Part shown: one piece after another, positions 8,769 to 19,151 of the stretch | How positions within the stretch are numbered: the first letter of the stretch is position 1 | Layout: the number at the start of each line of letters is the position of its first letter | Source of the DNA: Brevibacillus reuszeri | GTDB taxonomy: Bacteria > Bacillota > Bacilli > Brevibacillales > Brevibacillaceae | DNA length: 64,000 bases | Assembly: GCF_002897295.1 (NCBI RefSeq) | Contig: NZ_BEXF01000003.1 | Location: 248,001 to 312,000 of the forward strand | Direction: 5' to 3' | Position numbers and translations under genes: made by a program | The notes under the pieces: generated by a model | The model's input: only the letters and a program-made list of their open reading frames with translations | Databases searched by the model: none | What the model was told of the DNA's origin: nothing

Positions 8769-10841
8769 TTAGATGACAAAACGACTAACATTTTGCGTGA
8801 GATCGTCAGCCATCTTTTTCAGTTGTTCTACGTTTTCATTAATGCGAGCAATGGAGTTCAGCTGCTCATCGACGGTTTCAACAACACCAGTGATGGAGTC
8901 ACTGATTTCGTCTGACATATATGCAAGCCTACGCATCGAATCGGTAACGACCTGGTTGCCAGCTGCCATTTCTTCAGAGGTAGCAGTCATGGATTCGCTT
9001 TGCTCTGCTGCTGCTTGAATCTCTGCCACGATATTTTGGAAAGCAGACCCAACAGATTCTACGGATTGCAGGCCGCCACCCACCATGGTCACGATTTCGT
9101 CCATGTTCTTGCTCATATCCATAGCTTCATCGTTAATGGAATGGGCGATAGACGCAATACGCTCTGAGAAGGAGCTGCTCTCCTCCGCCAGCTTGCGAAC
9201 TTCGCTTGCAACGACAGAGAAGCCACGACCAGCATCGCCTGCGCGAGCTGCTTCAATCGCTGCATTCAGCGCCAACAGGTTTGTTTGCGAAGCGATGCTT
9301 GAGATCATTTCTACGATGCTCGTAATTTGACGGGCACGCTCCCTAAGACTATGCATTTGCTGAGCTGTACGTTCCACTTCGTTTGTAGCTCGTCGTACCG
9401 TGCCGATAACATCTTCAACCAGCTGCAAGCCGCCCTGGGCACGCTCGAATGTACGTGTGGTTGCGACCGAGGTAGATTCAGCAGCGATTGCGACTTGCTC
9501 TACGCCTTGGGAAATCTCGGAAACGGTGTTGGCTGTTGCTTGTACCTCGTTTGTTTGGGTGGAAACACGCTGGGCGATCGTCGAAATATTATCTGTAATT
9601 AAGCTGATTGCGCCTCTGTTGTCCTGGGCGATCTGTGTCAGCTCATCTGTCGCTACATTAAGCTGGGTAGCTTGGCCCTGGACCAAAGCAATAAGCTTGC
9701 GCAATTCTGCAGCCATCTCGTTCATCTTACGTCCTACCATCGCCAGCTCATCATTGCCATTTACTTTTACATTTACGTCAAAGTGCCCAGCGCCGATTCG
9801 GTCCATATCCCTAGCAATCGCAAACAAGGATAGGCGAATCCGTTTCGCAAACCACCAAATCAACCAGACTGAAATAGCGATAATCGGCAAGCTGAACAGA
9901 ACGAAGTAGATCCACATTTCATTGACTTCACCGTATACTTCGTCAACTCCTGATGTGAGCACTACGTCCCACTTCAGCATGGAGATCGGCGCGAATGCAG
10001 CAAAGGCGTCGATTCCTTGGTCTTCGTAGATCAAGCTTTCACTCGATTCTTTTTGCATCAATTCTAACATCTCTGCATACTCTGGCTGCTCAGCAAGGGA
10101 CATGTTGTTATTATTCTCCGGGTTTTTATGGGCGACAACCAACCCGTCCGGACGAACGATAAACGCGTAGCCATTTTGCATAAATGGAATCTCAGGTATC
10201 TTTTGAATCATCTGATCAATCGTAAAGCCTACTACGAAAATACGACTTGTGTCTTTATTCTTTTCTCCTACGGGTGTCGCAATATAAAGAAAACTTTTGT
10301 TAATCCCCTTAACGATTTCTTCATCGGAAACGACAGTTCCCCCTGAGCTGATCGCCTGTTGGAAATATTGCTTTTGCTTGAAATCGATTTCATTTTTCCC
10401 GGTAAGCGAGTACAAGGATTTCCCGGTATTGGAATCAATCAGGTAGATTTTCGAAATTTCCCGATGGGCCTGACGCATCAAGCTGAATTGCTCCATAATT
10501 AATGGCTCTAATTCCGTCATCATGACCCGCTTGGAAGCAGCAGACTCAGAAGAGGATACGATATCTTCCAACCAATCCTCCATGTTTTCTGCGTGTTGTT
10601 CAGCCAACATTTTCGCTTGTTTGGATGTAATGCTAAAGAGCGTGGACTTTGAAAAAGAAATAGATATGTATTGCAAAGAACCAATAATGATAAGTACGAG
10701 AATCAGACCAAAGACGATCATTTTTGTTGCGAGTGAACCTTTCATCTGTTTAGACGAAAATTGATTCAATGATTTCATTTGTGAAAAAAATGATGATGCC
10801 ATCCCTTTCACTTTCCATCTCGGCGACAAAAATTTACTCAT
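8769..10841 (-). CDS. Methyl-accepting chemotaxis protein with dCACHE-type sensor
   Basis: This is a transmembrane chemoreceptor that would signal through CheA/CheW. The start at 10841 has AGGAGG eight bases upstream and gives 690 residues; an upstream extension is rejected. A membrane anchor lies near residues 39-60. An extracellular double-CACHE-like region follows to about 310, then a second anchor with WWFAKRIR, a HAMP domain ([17 protein letters not shown]), and the signalling hairpin with the conserved tip ([27 protein letters not shown]). The ligand cannot be told. It sits between opp and dacF, outside the usual Bacillus order. Confidence 0.93.
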   Translation of the reverse strand: MSKFLSPRWKVKGMASSFFSQMKSLNQFSSKQMKGSLATKMIVFGLILVLIIIGSLQYISISFSKSTLFSITSKQAKMLAEQHAENMEDWLEDIVSSSESAASKRVMMTELEPLIMEQFSLMRQAHREISKIYLIDSNTGKSLYSLTGKNEIDFKQKQYFQQAISSGGTVVSDEEIVKGINKSFLYIATPVGEKNKDTSRIFVVGFTIDQMIQKIPEIPFMQNGYAFIVRPDGLVVAHKNPENNNNMSLAEQPEYAEMLELMQKESSESLIYEDQGIDAFAAFAPISMLKWDVVLTSGVDEVYGEVNEMWIYFVLFSLPIIAISVWLIWWFAKRIRLSLFAIARDMDRIGAGHFDVNVKVNGNDELAMVGRKMNEMAAELRKLIALVQGQATQLNVATDELTQIAQDNRGAISLITDNISTIAQRVSTQTNEVQATANTVSEISQGVEQVAIAAESTSVATTRTFERAQGGLQLVEDVIGTVRRATNEVERTAQQMHSLRERARQITSIVEMISSIASQTNLLALNAAIEAARAGDAGRGFSVVASEVRKLAEESSSFSERIASIAHSINDEAMDMSKNMDEIVTMVGGGLQSVESVGSAFQNIVAEIQAAAEQSESMTATSEEMAAGNQVVTDSMRRLAYMSDEISDSITGVVETVDEQLNSIARINENVEQLKKMADDLTQNVSRFVI

Positions 10842-11158
10842 GTTGCCTGCCTCCTTATTGTTTTCCACTATAATTTTACAATGCAAGTATAGTAGTAGAC
10901 CCAACTTTGCCCTGCCCGCCATGCAAACCAAAGCCACAGTTGTATGTATGCCAGTATCCTGAAAATTTTTATACTATTTGGGTTCGTACAAAAACAATAG
11001 GAAACAGCTATCTTTCATTCTCTACCCTTTTTCCACTATCTGCAAACCTTTTTTTACAAAAAAATCATGTTGAGTGTCATGAAACCGCTATCGTGTTTTT
11101 AGTGTAAAAAAAGCGAGTTCCTGGCCACGCATAGCCTGGGAACCCGCTTGTCTGATGA
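10842..11158. other. mcp-oppF intergenic region
   Basis: These 317 bp hold the opp terminator and the AT-rich upstream region of the chemoreceptor gene. No supported gene or RNA was seen. Minus-strand AATAAGGAGGCAGG just before 10841 is the mcp ribosome binding site. Confidence 0.5.
11105..11149 (-). terminator. Intrinsic terminator of the opp operon
   Basis: Minus-strand AAGCGGGTTCCCAGGC pairs with GCCAGGAACTCGCTT, with two mismatches, and is followed by seven T residues. It begins 10 bp after the oppF stop. Confidence 0.85.
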
Positions 11159-12118
11159 TTAGTTATACAAATGGCATGCTGCAAAGTGACCAGGCTCTAC
11201 TTCTTTCCACACAGGCACCGAAGCTGCGCATTCTGGCATTGCTTTCGGGCAGCGTGTACGGAAATGGCAACCGCTTGGCGGATTCATAGGACTAGGTACA
11301 TCGCCTTGAAGAACAATACGCTCACGATTGCGTTCAACCTCTGGATCTGGAATCGGAATCGCTGACAGCAGGGCTTGCGTGTACGGATGCAAAGGCTTCT
11401 CGTACAGGGCGTCGCTTTCAGCCAGCTCTACCATTTTGCCCAGATACATAACTGCAACACGGTCAGAAATATATTTTACCATGGACAAGTCATGGGCAAT
11501 GAACATGTAGGTCAGGCCCATTTTTTCTTGCAATTGCTCAAGAAGGTTAACAACCTGTGCCTGAACAGATACGTCCAAAGCAGAGATTGGCTCGTCACAA
11601 ACAATGAATTTAGGCTCTACTGCCAAAGCACGAGCGATCCCGATCCGTTGGCGCTGGCCGCCAGAGAATTCATGTGGGAAACGGTTCATATGCTCAGGAT
11701 TCAAGCTTACCAAGGAAAGCAGCTCCTGGATACGCTCCTTGCGCTTTTGACCAGTCGCCAAGCCGTGGATGTCCAAGGCCTCGCCAATGATATCGCCGAC
11801 TGTCATACGCGGGTTCAGGGATGCGTAAGGGTCTTGGAAAATCATTTGCATGTTGCGGCGCATTGCTTTCATTTCTTGGTTGTTCAAATTCATGATGCTC
11901 TTTCCTTCGAACAAGACGTCCCCGCCAGTAGCGTCGTACAAACGAAGAAGCGTGCGGCCGGCAGTGGATTTCCCACAGCCAGACTCTCCTACAACTCCCA
12001 ATGTTTCTCCTCGTTTAATTTCAAACGAGATATCATTCACAGCTTTCAGAGTATTGTCGCCAATGGAAAAGAACTTTTTAAGGTTGCGGACTTCAATCAA
12101 TGTATCACGGTTATCCAT
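11159..12118 (-). CDS. oppF: Oligopeptide ABC transporter ATP-binding protein OppF
   Basis: OppF is one of two ATPases that drive oligopeptide import through OppBC. The 319 residues contain Walker A (GESGCGKST), the signature motif ([15 protein letters not shown]), Walker B ([12 protein letters not shown]) and the H-loop histidine (FIAHDLSMV). A C-terminal cysteine-rich extension ([14 protein letters not shown]) is typical of Opp/Dpp ATPases and may hold an iron-sulfur cluster. The ATG at 12118 follows GGAGGAGGAG. It is last in oppABCDF, 15 bp after oppD. Confidence 0.93.
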   Translation of the reverse strand: MDNRDTLIEVRNLKKFFSIGDNTLKAVNDISFEIKRGETLGVVGESGCGKSTAGRTLLRLYDATGGDVLFEGKSIMNLNNQEMKAMRRNMQMIFQDPYASLNPRMTVGDIIGEALDIHGLATGQKRKERIQELLSLVSLNPEHMNRFPHEFSGGQRQRIGIARALAVEPKFIVCDEPISALDVSVQAQVVNLLEQLQEKMGLTYMFIAHDLSMVKYISDRVAVMYLGKMVELAESDALYEKPLHPYTQALLSAIPIPDPEVERNRERIVLQGDVPSPMNPPSGCHFRTRCPKAMPECAASVPVWKEVEPGHFAACHLYN

Positions 12119-12133
12119 TGTGTACTCCTCCTC

Positions 12134-13129
12134 CTACGATCCTGCACGGTTCTGAGCAAGCGGATGCTGCAACCAGCAAGCTGCTCGTTGGGACGTGCTG
12201 ACTTCGTTCAGCTCAGGATCAATCTCCTGACATACACGCATCGCTGATTCACAGCGCGCCGTAAATCCACAGCCAACTGGTGGACGCAGAAGATCCGGTG
12301 GCGTACCGAAAATAGGAGTCAGTGGCTCATCACGGTTCAGGTCGAGACGTGGTACAGAGCGCAACAATCCTTTGGTATAAGGATGCTGAGGATTGTAGAA
12401 AATGTCGTCTACTGTTCCGGTTTCAATCACTTTACCAGCGTACATAACGATAACACGGTCGCACATCTCAGCAACTACACCCAAGTCATGCGTAATCAGG
12501 ATAATCGAAGTACCTGTTTTCTTTTGCAGGTCTTTCATCAAATCCAAAATTTGAGCCTGAATGGTTACATCCAAAGCTGTTGTTGGCTCATCTGCAATCA
12601 ACAGCTTGGGCGAACAGGACAGCGCGATGGCGATCATCGCACGCTGACGCATACCTCCGGAGAACTCGTGTGGATATTGCTCCACACGTTTTTCCGGCTG
12701 AGGGATACCAACCATCGCAAGCAGTTCAATTGCACGATCGCGTGCAGCAGAACGAGACATGTTTTGGTGCTTGATTAATCCCTCTGTAATTTGGTTCCCA
12801 ATCGTCATGGTTGGATTCAGAGAAGTCATTGGATCCTGGAAGATCATCCCGATTTCTTTACCGCGAATCGCTTCCATTTGTTTATTTGTCTTATGGACGA
12901 GGTCATCTCCATTGAAGAGAATCTCACCCTTTTTAATATCTCCTGGTGGCATTGGAATCAGTTTCATCAAGGTTTGAGCGGTTACGGATTTACCGCAGCC
13001 GGACTCCCCTACGATCGCTACTGCTTCTCCACGGTTCACGTGAAAATTAACGCCACGTACTGCCTTTACTTCCCCTGCATACGTATGGAAGGATACATGC
13101 AGGTCTTTTACGTCTAGAATGCGTTCCAT
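12134..13129 (-). CDS. oppD: Oligopeptide ABC transporter ATP-binding protein OppD
   Basis: OppD pairs with OppF as the second ATPase of the importer. The 331-residue product has Walker A (GESGCGKSV), signature (FSGGMRQRAMIAIAL), Walker B (LLIADEPTTALD) and HDLGVVAEMCDRVIVMYAGK. Its C-terminal cysteines (VGCGFTARCESAMRVC) resemble those of OppF. The ribosome binding site is GGAGGGATC before the ATG at 13129. It follows oppC by 19 bp. Confidence 0.93.
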   Translation of the reverse strand: MERILDVKDLHVSFHTYAGEVKAVRGVNFHVNRGEAVAIVGESGCGKSVTAQTLMKLIPMPPGDIKKGEILFNGDDLVHKTNKQMEAIRGKEIGMIFQDPMTSLNPTMTIGNQITEGLIKHQNMSRSAARDRAIELLAMVGIPQPEKRVEQYPHEFSGGMRQRAMIAIALSCSPKLLIADEPTTALDVTIQAQILDLMKDLQKKTGTSIILITHDLGVVAEMCDRVIVMYAGKVIETGTVDDIFYNPQHPYTKGLLRSVPRLDLNRDEPLTPIFGTPPDLLRPPVGCGFTARCESAMRVCQEIDPELNEVSTSQRAACWLQHPLAQNRAGS

Positions 13130-13148
13130 AACGATGATCCCTCCTAAT

Positions 13149-14066
13149 TTATTTACGCAGGCGTGGGTCTACTGCATCTCGCAGACCGTCACCAAACAAG
13201 TTGAATGCCAAAATGGTTACGGAAATAAAGACTGCCGGGAACATCAAGCGCCACGGGTAATACTTCATGGCAGGCAAACCTTCATTGGACATCGTTCCCC
13301 ACGACGCAATCGGAGCAGCTACCCCCAAACCAATAAAGGAAAGGAAGGATTCTGCAAAGATAGCAGACGGAACAGTCAAACTGAGCGTTACGATAATTGG
13401 TCCCAAAGCATTTGGAATCAAGTGTTTGAAGATCAGACGGTTACTGTCTGCACCAAGCGAGCGTGCTGCTAAGACGAATTCCTGATTCTTCAGCTGTAGC
13501 ATCTGACCCCGTACGATCCGGGCCATCCCAATCCACCCGGTTATCGTTAAGGCGATAATAATCGTCCCGACCCCCGGTTCTAACACAACCATGAGCAAAA
13601 TAACAACAAGCAGGTAAGGAATTGCAAACAAGATATCAGCGATACGCATCATTACTTCATCGACTTTACCACCATAGAAACCTGCGATACCGCCCCAAAT
13701 CACACCGATAATGAGGTCGATAAATGCTGCAGCCAAACCTACCTCAAGGGAAATGCGTGCCCCGTACCAAATACGCACGAACACATCGCGTCCCAAATCG
13801 TCTGTACCAAACCAGTGTTCAGCAGATGGCTTTTTGTTCTTGCCAGCCAGATCTGTTGTAAAGTAATCGTTATGTGTAACAAGTGGTATTACAATCGCAC
13901 AAACAAGCAACGCTACGATAAAAATCATAGAAGCCATTGCTACTTTATTCATTTTCAATCGACGCCATACGTCTGACCAGAAAGAGAGACTAGGACGCTT
14001 AATTGCTTCTGCTTGACGGAGGTCAACCGAAATCGGCTCGAAATGCTCTTTAGTCAATTGCTGCAT
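13149..14066 (-). CDS. oppC: Oligopeptide ABC transporter permease OppC
   Basis: OppC is one of the two inner-membrane permease subunits. The 305-residue product starts with a cytoplasmic segment and a first membrane helix near residues 40-60. An extracytoplasmic loop follows (HWFGTDDLGRDVFVRIWYG, a family hallmark), then five helices. The EAA motif, which contacts the ATPases, is around EFVLAARSLGADSNRLIFKH. The gene starts six bases after oppB ends. Confidence 0.93.
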   Translation of the reverse strand: MQQLTKEHFEPISVDLRQAEAIKRPSLSFWSDVWRRLKMNKVAMASMIFIVALLVCAIVIPLVTHNDYFTTDLAGKNKKPSAEHWFGTDDLGRDVFVRIWYGARISLEVGLAAAFIDLIIGVIWGGIAGFYGGKVDEVMMRIADILFAIPYLLVVILLMVVLEPGVGTIIIALTITGWIGMARIVRGQMLQLKNQEFVLAARSLGADSNRLIFKHLIPNALGPIIVTLSLTVPSAIFAESFLSFIGLGVAAPIASWGTMSNEGLPAMKYYPWRLMFPAVFISVTILAFNLFGDGLRDAVDPRLRK

Positions 14067-14072
14067 GTCTCA

Positions 14073-15005
14073 TTACTCCTTTCCTGTGTCCGACAGCTTG
14101 ATACGCGGGTCTACCAAGGTATACGCGATGTCTACGATCAGAATCATCACTACCAAGATGATGGAGTAGAATACGGTCGTTCCCATGATAACAGTGTAGT
14201 CACGGTTTGTAATGGAAAGAACGAATTCACGTCCCAGACCAGGTACACCGAAGATACGCTCAATAACAAACGCACCAGTGAGAATACCTGCGATCAATGG
14301 ACCCAAGTAAGTAATAACGGGCAGCAGTGCATTGCGAATCGCATGCCTGAATGTAATCGCAAAGCTATGCAAGCCTTTTGCTTTCGCTGTTTTAATATAA
14401 TCTTGACCAAGTACCTCGATCATGTTGGAACGAGTCAAGCGTGCGATAAATGCCATCGGAGAAGCTGCGAGCGCCAAGGATGGGAGAATGGTATATGAGA
14501 ACCCTTCCCACTTCGCAATTGGCAGCAGTCCCCAGTTGATTGCAAATACGTACTGATAAAAGGATGCCAAGATAAAGCTCGGAACGGATAGACCCAAAAC
14601 TGCCAGGATCATTGCTGAAAAGTCTTGCCATTTGTTATGCTTTAATGCGGCAATCACGCCAAGAATAATACCACCGAAAATGGCCAGCAATAATGCTTGT
14701 GCTCCCAAGTGAGCTGAGACTGGAAAACCACGGTTGATCATTTCATTGACCGTCGAGGATTTTTCCGTAAAGGATGGACCCAAGTCCCAAGTAGCGACAC
14801 CCTTCAAATAGTTGAAATATTGCTCGTGCATTGGCAGGTTAAGCTTGTACTTAGCCTCTAATGCCGCTTTAATCTCATCTGGAACATTTTTCTCCGAAGT
14901 AAATGGGCCACCAGGTACTGCTTTCATAATGAAGAAGGTGGCCGTTACGATCAAGAAAAGCGAGATGAGCATGAAGATGATGCGCTTACCAAGATAACGG
15001 ATCAA
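14073..15005 (-). CDS. oppB: Oligopeptide ABC transporter permease OppB
   Basis: OppB is the partner permease of OppC. The 310-residue product has the expected N-terminal membrane helix ([20 protein letters not shown]), a periplasmic-side loop, five further helices and the EAA motif ([20 protein letters not shown]). It starts with TTG at 15005 after GGGGGT. It is separated from oppA by 247 bp that contain a stem-loop, which may explain unequal expression of binding protein and permease. Confidence 0.92.
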   Translation of the reverse strand: MIRYLGKRIIFMLISLFLIVTATFFIMKAVPGGPFTSEKNVPDEIKAALEAKYKLNLPMHEQYFNYLKGVATWDLGPSFTEKSSTVNEMINRGFPVSAHLGAQALLLAIFGGIILGVIAALKHNKWQDFSAMILAVLGLSVPSFILASFYQYVFAINWGLLPIAKWEGFSYTILPSLALAASPMAFIARLTRSNMIEVLGQDYIKTAKAKGLHSFAITFRHAIRNALLPVITYLGPLIAGILTGAFVIERIFGVPGLGREFVLSITNRDYTVIMGTTVFYSIILVVMILIVDIAYTLVDPRIKLSDTGKE

Positions 15006-15189
15006 CTAACTTACCCCCTTGACAGATTTTGAATGCTTTCACGTCCCATGTTTACACTGCGGACGTTACCGACACAGTGCACACATCGGCTGTGTAAATA
15101 ACCCTAATGATCTCTTGCGATACTATATCTCTCTATTTTCTCTTTGATGGCTTAAATGCCATCTGGTATATATGGGAAGGGTTTGCAAA

Positions 15190-15225
15190 GCAGAAGGTAT
15201 ATGGGCTTGCCATATACCCCCTGCT
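15190..15225 (-). promoter_or_regulatory. Stem-loop in the oppA-oppB gap
   Basis: GGTATATGG and CCATATACC form a perfect nine-pair stem with a GCTTG loop, extended by GCAG/CTGC across a two-base internal loop. No T run follows on the minus strand. It looks like an RNA-stabilising or processing element below the oppA message rather than a full terminator. Confidence 0.55.
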
Positions 15226-15252
15226 GCATGACCCGATTCCTTTTAGGAAGTC

Positions 15253-16908
15253 TTACTCAACGGCAGCCCATTTCCAGTCAACGTCACCCAAACCGCCAAT
15301 TACTACACCTTTAACCTCTGGTTTTTGTACCCAAGAATTCGTGTAGAAGTAGATTGGCATGATTGGCATGTCGTCCATGAGAATTTGCTCTGCATCTGCC
15401 AGAATTTTCTTGCGCTTCTCCGGATCGGATTCAAGCGCAGATTGATTCAAAAGCTCTTTGTATTTTGGATTTTCCCAACGAGTATCGTTGTTTCCACCCA
15501 TTTTTTCTTTATACAGCTCCAGGAAGTTGATTGGGTCGTTGAAATCGCCTAGCCAGCCCATGCGTCCCACCTGGAAGTTACCGTTGTGCATATCTTCTAA
15601 GTATACTTTCCATTCTTTGTTTTCCAGTTTTACGTCTACACCAAGATGTTTCTTCCATTGGTCTTGGATGGCCTCAGCAATTTTCTTGTGACCCTCAGAC
15701 GTGTTGTAAGACAAAGTGATGGCAGGGAGCTTAGTCAAGCCAGCTTCTTTCAAGCCTTCTTCCAGGAGCTTTTTCGCTTCTTCTACATCGTTATCTTTGA
15801 AGTAGCCATTTGGATTCAGTACCATGGATGGTGGTACTGCACCAGTTGCAGGGATTTGTCCCGTTTGCAGAATATTATCAATCAGGGATTTACGATCAAT
15901 TGAATAAGCGAACGCTTTGCGAATCTTCACGTTATTGAACGGCGCCTTTTCTGTGTTGAACTTGTACCAGTAAGTACCTGCAATTGGCTGAGTTGTGATT
16001 TTGCCTTGATCCTTCAGCGCTGGAATAGCGTCTGTTGGCAGTGAGCTCATTGGAGCTCCAGCCCAATCCAATTCGCCGTTTTCAAACATGGACAATTCGG
16101 TGTTTTCGTCCTCCACCATGGAGAATTCGATGCGATCTAGCTTAACAGTATCTTTATCCCAGTAGTTGTCGTTTTTCACGAGCACGAGCTTGCTCTTGTG
16201 CTCCCAAGTTTCCATTTTGAATGGACCGTTACCAACGTGGGTTTTTGCTTCGCCTGCCCACTTCGCATTGGCATCAATCACTTTTTTGTTAACTGGGAAG
16301 TACGTAGGGAATGCCGTCAGCTCCAGGAAGAACGGAGTTGGATTCTCTAACTTGACTTCCAGTGTCTTGTCGTCGAGTGCCTTCACACCAACATCGTCAA
16401 GTGATACTTCTTTTTTGTTCGCTTTTTCCCCGTTTTTCACATAGTAGAGCTGGTATGCGTAGTTGGAAGCTGTTACTGGATCCAACGCGCGTTTCCATGC
16501 ATATTCGAAGTCTTTGGCTGTAACAGGATCACCGTTGCTCCATTTTGCATCTCTGATTTTGAAGGTGTAAGTCAGCATGTCTTCAGAAATGGTATAGCTT
16601 TCAGCAGCGGACTCATGAGCTTTTCCGTCTGCTCCAATGCGGGTGAGACCGTCAAAGGTAGCGCGGATGATTGCTGCTGAAGTCGTATCCTCAGAGATTC
16701 CTGGGTCAGCTGTAGGCGGCTCAGAGTGCAGATTCAATTTCAGCACTTGTGGCTTCGCCTCAGCCGCTGGTGTCGATGGTGCGGCTGGTTGAGAATTAGC
16801 AGGTTGTTCAGCAGGCGGTGTTGTTGCTTGTTGGCCTCCGCCGCAACCAGCCAGAGCCGTTCCTAGTACAGCAATAGAGCTTACCAATGCAAATATGTTC
16901 TTTTTCAA
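15253..16908 (-). CDS. oppA: Oligopeptide-binding lipoprotein OppA
   Basis: OppA is the extracellular solute-binding lipoprotein that feeds peptides to OppBCDF. The 551-residue product begins with a lipoprotein signal ending LAGC, so residue 22 would be the lipidated cysteine. A Ser/Pro/Ala-rich tether (about 25-55) comes next, then an SBP_bac_5 domain with LNLHSEPPTADPGISEDTTS and the family segments YTFKIRDAKWSNGDPVTAKDF and IRKAFAYSIDRKSLID. Translation starts with TTG at 16908 after GGGGGT. It heads the opp operon. Confidence 0.94.
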   Translation of the reverse strand: MKKNIFALVSSIAVLGTALAGCGGGQQATTPPAEQPANSQPAAPSTPAAEAKPQVLKLNLHSEPPTADPGISEDTTSAAIIRATFDGLTRIGADGKAHESAAESYTISEDMLTYTFKIRDAKWSNGDPVTAKDFEYAWKRALDPVTASNYAYQLYYVKNGEKANKKEVSLDDVGVKALDDKTLEVKLENPTPFFLELTAFPTYFPVNKKVIDANAKWAGEAKTHVGNGPFKMETWEHKSKLVLVKNDNYWDKDTVKLDRIEFSMVEDENTELSMFENGELDWAGAPMSSLPTDAIPALKDQGKITTQPIAGTYWYKFNTEKAPFNNVKIRKAFAYSIDRKSLIDNILQTGQIPATGAVPPSMVLNPNGYFKDNDVEEAKKLLEEGLKEAGLTKLPAITLSYNTSEGHKKIAEAIQDQWKKHLGVDVKLENKEWKVYLEDMHNGNFQVGRMGWLGDFNDPINFLELYKEKMGGNNDTRWENPKYKELLNQSALESDPEKRKKILADAEQILMDDMPIMPIYFYTNSWVQKPEVKGVVIGGLGDVDWKWAAVE

Positions 16909-17020
16909 CGCAATAACCCCCAGTACGTTTTCTTTTTTGTCTTTTTTCAGAAAATAAAGGACGAAAAAAACGAACTTAACGCGAAGCTTCTTGACTTCGG
17001 CTGGAAGGCATCAACCCCTT

Positions 17021-17491
17021 TCACTGCAGGGTCACCTCGTCATCCTGAACGAAAGAGAAGGAATCTTTGTACTGCTTCAGTTCCAGAGAAACATCCGCTG
17101 CTGCAATCCCTTCAATTTGAGAGAGTCGTTCGTTGACGAAAGTGATCAGCTCATCATTGCTATGGAAACACGCTTGTATAATCAAGTCGTGCTTGCCGCT
17201 GAAAGCGCCCACAAATCGCACTGCAGAAAATTTGCTCAACTCTTCTGCGACACTTTTCTGCAATCCCAGCTTTGTGGTTAACCCGATGATTGCCTGTACA
17301 TGTAAGCCTAGTTTCTCCGGGTCTGGGTGAATCACGAATTGAAAGACTCCATCTTGTAACAGACGGGTGATGCGAGATCGAATGGTTCCCTCGCTCACGC
17401 CAAGTTGATGTGCGATTTCTGTATACGGGATTCGACCGTCTTCCTGGAGGATTTGCAGAATCTGCTTGTCAACATGGTCTAGCTTTTTCAT
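17021..17491 (-). CDS. Lrp/AsnC family transcriptional regulator
   Basis: This 156-residue protein has an N-terminal winged helix (DKQILQILQEDGRIPYTEIAHQLGVSEGTIRSRI, split by the turn) and a C-terminal RAM/ligand-binding alpha-beta domain (AVRFVGAFSGKHDLIIQA). Such regulators respond to amino acids and form octamers. Its position just upstream of oppA in the same orientation makes the opp operon a natural target, but this is inference from position only. Confidence 0.88.
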   Translation of the reverse strand: MKKLDHVDKQILQILQEDGRIPYTEIAHQLGVSEGTIRSRITRLLQDGVFQFVIHPDPEKLGLHVQAIIGLTTKLGLQKSVAEELSKFSAVRFVGAFSGKHDLIIQACFHSNDELITFVNERLSQIEGIAAADVSLELKQYKDSFSFVQDDEVTLQ

Positions 17492-17822
17492 AAATACGAT
17501 TTTTGGGGAACCTCCATCCTTTTTTTACGAAATTCGAAAAAATCTTATAGATATTGTCTGTACATTAAAAGTAATCCGAAATGATAGCGGTGTCAACGAA
17601 ATTTGACAAGTAGAATAATAAAACTTTATAAAGTCGATCCGAACAATAAAATATTTTTGATATTATCAACCACGCAGTTAATAACTATTATTGAATATGA
17701 AAATGCTGATTTAATCAACTATTTTTTCTCGGAAAACTGTATTTTTAAACATGGAAGGGGTATGCATATTTGCTATGCAACACCCCTTTTTTCTTTACTG
17801 ATCAACAAAGAGCCACGTTCTA
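17492..17822. other. AT-rich gap between lrp-like gene and pdp
   Basis: These 331 bp are markedly AT-rich and hold the regulator's upstream region and an inverted repeat near 17755-17793. No reading frame here has a ribosome binding site. Confidence 0.5.
17755..17793. terminator. Inverted repeat, probable terminator downstream of pdp
   Basis: GGGGTATGCATA and TATGCAACACCCC pair imperfectly around a short loop. The run of six T residues follows it on the plus strand only. On the minus strand, where pdp ends 30 bp earlier, the tail is TTCCATGTTT, so termination of pdp here is plausible but weaker. Confidence 0.45.
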
Positions 17823-19127
17823 TTAATCAATAATTTTGTAAATGAGTGGTTGCTCTTCTGGAGAATTTGTCGAAATCATGATGGCATCCTGCAACTCGTT
17901 CAGTGCGTTTTGTAACAATTGCTGAGCATTTGCATGGATCGTGAGCAGAACATCGCCTTGGCGGACCTGGTCACCACGTTTTTTGTGCAGAACCAGACCA
18001 ACTGCCAGATCGATAGGCATCTCCTTGGTCAATCTGCCCGCACCGAGTACAACCGACGCATGACCAACCGCTTCCGCATCGATTTCCCCAATAAAGCCAT
18101 CCTGTTCTGCTGTAATCGTGTGAATGATTGATGCTTGGGGTAAGCGTGCCAAGTCATAGACATCCTGTTTGTTGCCACCCTGCGCCTCTACCATCTGTGC
18201 CAGCTTTTCTACGGCCTTCCCAGTAGACATGATCTCCTGAAGCTTGCTTCGACCTTCCTCCACACTCTGAACGAGGCCACCGAGAACGAGCATACGTGAT
18301 CCGATCGACAGAGCCAGCTCTGTCAAATCACTTGGTCCACGTCCTGCGAGGGTATCCACAGCTTCCTTCACTTCCAGAGCGTTGCCCACAGCAAAGCCCA
18401 GCGGCTGATTCATGTCGCTGATGACTGCCACTGTTTTTCTTCCAACCTGACTACCGATTGCTACCATCGCCCGAGCCAATGTCTCTGCCTCTTCAATGCT
18501 CTTCATAAAAGCGCCCTTGCCGACTTTCACATCAAGCAAGATCGCATCTGCACCTGCTGCGATCTTTTTGGACATAATGGAGCTCGCGATGAGTGGTACC
18601 GCCTCGACGGTGGCAGTTACATCACGAAGTGCGTACAGCTTTTTATCTGCTGGTGTCAGATTGCCTGATTGCCCGATAACAGACACACCAATATCACGTA
18701 CCTGTTGCAAAAATTGCTCGCGTGTACGCTCTACTTCAAAGCCTGCAAACGATTCGAGCTTGTCGATCGTTCCGCCAGAGTATCCCAGGCCACGCCCAGA
18801 CATTTTGGCCACAGGAATACCAGCAGCAGCGACTAGAGGGGCAACGACAAGTGTCGTTTTGTCTCCTACTCCACCTGTGCTGTGCTTATCTACCTTTACG
18901 CCATGCAGAGAAGACAGGTCAAGCTGCTCGCCTGACCCTGCCATCGCCATGGTTAAGTCGCCTGTTTCTCGCGCAGTCATTCCGCGAAAAAAAACTGCCA
19001 TCGCCCATGCGGACATTTGATAATCCGGGATACTGCCATCTGTGTAGCCATCTACTAGAAATTGGATTTCTTCAGAAGACAGCTCGCCGCCATCCCTTTT
19101 TTTGGCAATGATATCGACCATGCGCAT
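17823..19127 (-). CDS. pdp: Pyrimidine-nucleoside phosphorylase
   Basis: Pdp converts uridine, thymidine and related nucleosides plus phosphate to base and (deoxy)ribose-1-phosphate. The 434-residue product has the family segments KVDKHSTGGVGDKTTL (phosphate and nucleoside binding), KMSGRGLGYSGGTIDKLE and LDVKVGKGAFMKS. A C-terminal barrel-sandwich domain begins near residue 345. GGAGGG precedes the ATG at 19127. It is the third gene of a drm-pupG-pdp nucleoside salvage operon. In B. subtilis pdp lies elsewhere, beside deoC and nupC. Confidence 0.93.
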   Translation of the reverse strand: MRMVDIIAKKRDGGELSSEEIQFLVDGYTDGSIPDYQMSAWAMAVFFRGMTARETGDLTMAMAGSGEQLDLSSLHGVKVDKHSTGGVGDKTTLVVAPLVAAAGIPVAKMSGRGLGYSGGTIDKLESFAGFEVERTREQFLQQVRDIGVSVIGQSGNLTPADKKLYALRDVTATVEAVPLIASSIMSKKIAAGADAILLDVKVGKGAFMKSIEEAETLARAMVAIGSQVGRKTVAVISDMNQPLGFAVGNALEVKEAVDTLAGRGPSDLTELALSIGSRMLVLGGLVQSVEEGRSKLQEIMSTGKAVEKLAQMVEAQGGNKQDVYDLARLPQASIIHTITAEQDGFIGEIDAEAVGHASVVLGAGRLTKEMPIDLAVGLVLHKKRGDQVRQGDVLLTIHANAQQLLQNALNELQDAIMISTNSPEEQPLIYKIID

Positions 19128-19151
19128 GCCATAATCCCTCCGCTCTGTCCT

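Noticed and set aside
11375..12247. 290-codon plus-strand frame
   Set aside because: It is antisense to oppF and the start of oppD, has no ribosome binding site, and its composition is that of a mirrored coding sequence.
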